DNA of 64,000 bases from Verrucomicrobiia bacterium (GTDB lineage: Bacteria; Verrucomicrobiota; Verrucomicrobiia; Limisphaerales; Fontisphaeraceae), in NCBI GenBank assembly GCA_026414565.1, contig JAOAIT010000027.1:96506-160505 (forward strand), in the 5' to 3' direction. Both the position numbers and the translations under genes were made by a program. This document shows positions 63,037 to 64,000 of the stretch, piece after piece. A model generated the notes under the pieces. The model was not told the DNA's origin. It saw nothing but the letters and a program-made list of their open reading frames with translations, and searched no databases. The stretch's first letter is position 1; each line of letters opens with the position of its first letter.

Positions 63037-64000
63037 TTACGCGGCGGCCTTGCTGGCGCGGGACTGGATGAGGGGCGGACATTCGCCCCGCACGACGGCG
63101 CGGTTGATTTTAACGGAGGCAATTTCGCGGTTGCCGGGGACCTCGAACATGACATCGAGCATCAGCCGCTCGAGGAGGCTGCGAAGGGCGCGGGCGCCGG
63201 TGCCTTTTTTGATGGCCTGGGCGGCCAGCTCGCGGAGGGCGTCGGGGGTGAACTCCAGCTCCACATTTTCCATGGCGAGGAGCTTGGTGTACTGCTTGAT
63301 CAGGGCGTTGCGGGTGGTGGTGAGGATGGCAACCAGTTGATCCTCGGTCAGCTCCTCCAACACCGTGACCATGGGGAGGCGGCCGGTGAATTCGGGGATG
63401 AACCCAAAGGTGATCAAATCCTCCGGCTCCACCTGTTTGAGGATGGCATCGCGCTCGGAGCCGGGCGGGGCGGCGTCGCCCTGGCCGGAGGGGGCGCCGA
63501 AGCCCATGACCCGATGGCCGAGGCGGCGCTGGATGATTTTTTCCAGGCCCACAAAGGCGCCGCCGCAGATGAAGAGGATGTTGGTGGTGTCCACCCGGAT
63601 GTATTCCTGTTGGGGGTGCTTGCGGCCGCCCTGGGGCGGGACGTTGCAAATGGTGCCTTCGAGGATTTTCAGGAGCGCCTGCTGCACGCCTTCGCCGGAG
63701 ACGTCGCGGGTGATGGAGACGTTCTCGGTTTTGCGGGCAATTTTATCAATCTCATCAATGTAAATGATGCCGCGCTGGGCGCGTTTAACGTCCATTTCGG
63801 CGTTTTGCAGGAGGCGCAGGACGATGTTTTCGACATCCTCGCCCACGTAGCCGGCCTCGGTGAGGCAGGTGGCATCGGCGATGGTGAACGGGACATCGAG
63901 AATCCGCGCCAGGGTCTGGGCCAGGAGGGTCTTGCCGGACCCCGTCGGCCCGATCAGGAGGATATTCGACTTCTGGAGCTCCACGTCGCTGCCGGAGAGG
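63037..64000 (-). CDS. clpX: ATP-dependent Clp protease ATP-binding subunit ClpX (5' end cut by window edge)
   Basis: About 320 residues are visible. The reading frame is open past the window edge, so the N-terminal zinc-binding domain is missing. Walker [10 protein letters not shown], Walker [33 protein letters not shown] and the C-terminal [24 protein letters not shown] region are standard ClpX. The GTG at 63984 is an internal Val, not the start. ClpX unfolds tagged substrates and feeds ClpP. Confidence 0.95.
   Translation of the reverse strand, partial: LSGSDVELQKSNILLIGPTGSGKTLLAQTLARILDVPFTIADATCLTEAGYVGEDVENIVLRLLQNAEMDVKRAQRGIIYIDEIDKIARKTENVSITRDVSGEGVQQALLKILEGTICNVPPQGGRKHPQQEYIRVDTTNILFICGGAFVGLEKIIQRRLGHRVMGFGAPSGQGDAAPPGSERDAILKQVEPEDLITFGFIPEFTGRLPMVTVLEELTEDQLVAILTTTRNALIKQYTKLLAMENVELEFTPDALRELAAQAIKKGTGARALRSLLERLMLDVMFEVPGNREIASVKINRAVVRGECPPLIQSRASKAAA

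Overview
The window is high-GC bacterial DNA with dense, mostly real genes and very long antisense shadow frames. Several traits fit Verrucomicrobiota, most likely a Limisphaerales/Pedosphaera-type lineage. These are a PEP-CTERM protein, a one-Cys-type sulfatase with HEAT repeats, a Tat-exported Gfo/Idh/MocA oxidoreductase, a CotH-like kinase, secreted glycoside hydrolases, a DUF4914-type protein and a membrane pyrophosphatase. The assignment is an inference from gene content; no rRNA or tRNA gene was found to confirm it.

Layout. 1-869 holds the N-terminal part of hypF (minus strand, cut by the window edge). 943-4210 is a minus-strand operon (CoA-binding protein, kinase-like protein, DUF4914 protein) ending in a clear terminator. 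4300-11016 is a minus-strand saccharide block: a Tat-exported oxidoreductase, a secreted HEAT-repeat protein and a large secreted glycosidase-like protein. 11175-19424 is the plus-strand translation block nusA-infB-rbfA-nrnA-truB-ribF plus a TIM-barrel sugar isomerase. It is preceded by a promoter and an attenuator-like hairpin and closed by a terminator. 19523-21997 is hppA (minus). 22222-28083 carries glnB, coaD, yceD, rpmF, fabH, a PilZ-like protein, pilT, a LamG-like secreted protein and a second sugar isomerase. 28215-37486 holds a lipoprotein, a sulfatase, threonine synthase, a membrane-anchored GrpE-like protein, an SDR, an SGNH hydrolase and a spermidine-synthase-like membrane protein.

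37578-39084 is the most unusual stretch: an XRE-type regulator diverges from a Mu Gam-like protein and a tandem excisionase-like DNA-binding protein. The AT-rich intergenic region between them has a near-consensus promoter and two 17-bp direct repeats that look like operators. It resembles a domesticated or remnant phage control module. 39171-47535 holds accA, a GspC/PilP-like secreted protein, leuS, glycerate kinase and an ECF sigma factor with a probable membrane partner. 47624-51551 is the minus-strand cluster prs-rplY-pth-rpsF-ssb-rplI. 51729-64000 holds a 1247-residue hybrid sensor kinase, a secreted beta-propeller-like protein, a family 9 glycosyltransferase, an AT-richer PEP-CTERM gene, a CotH-like protein, a GH43-like protein, an HExxH membrane protein and a 5'-truncated clpX.

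A heptamer repeat, (G/A)TGCAAA, occurs as a 15-unit array at 61157-61261 and as short copies at 37501-37535 and 32598-32618. All three are intergenic. The leads I rate highest are the XRE/Gam module with its operators, the membrane-tethered GrpE-like protein, the DUF4914/kinase-like/CoA-binding operon and the heptamer repeat family.
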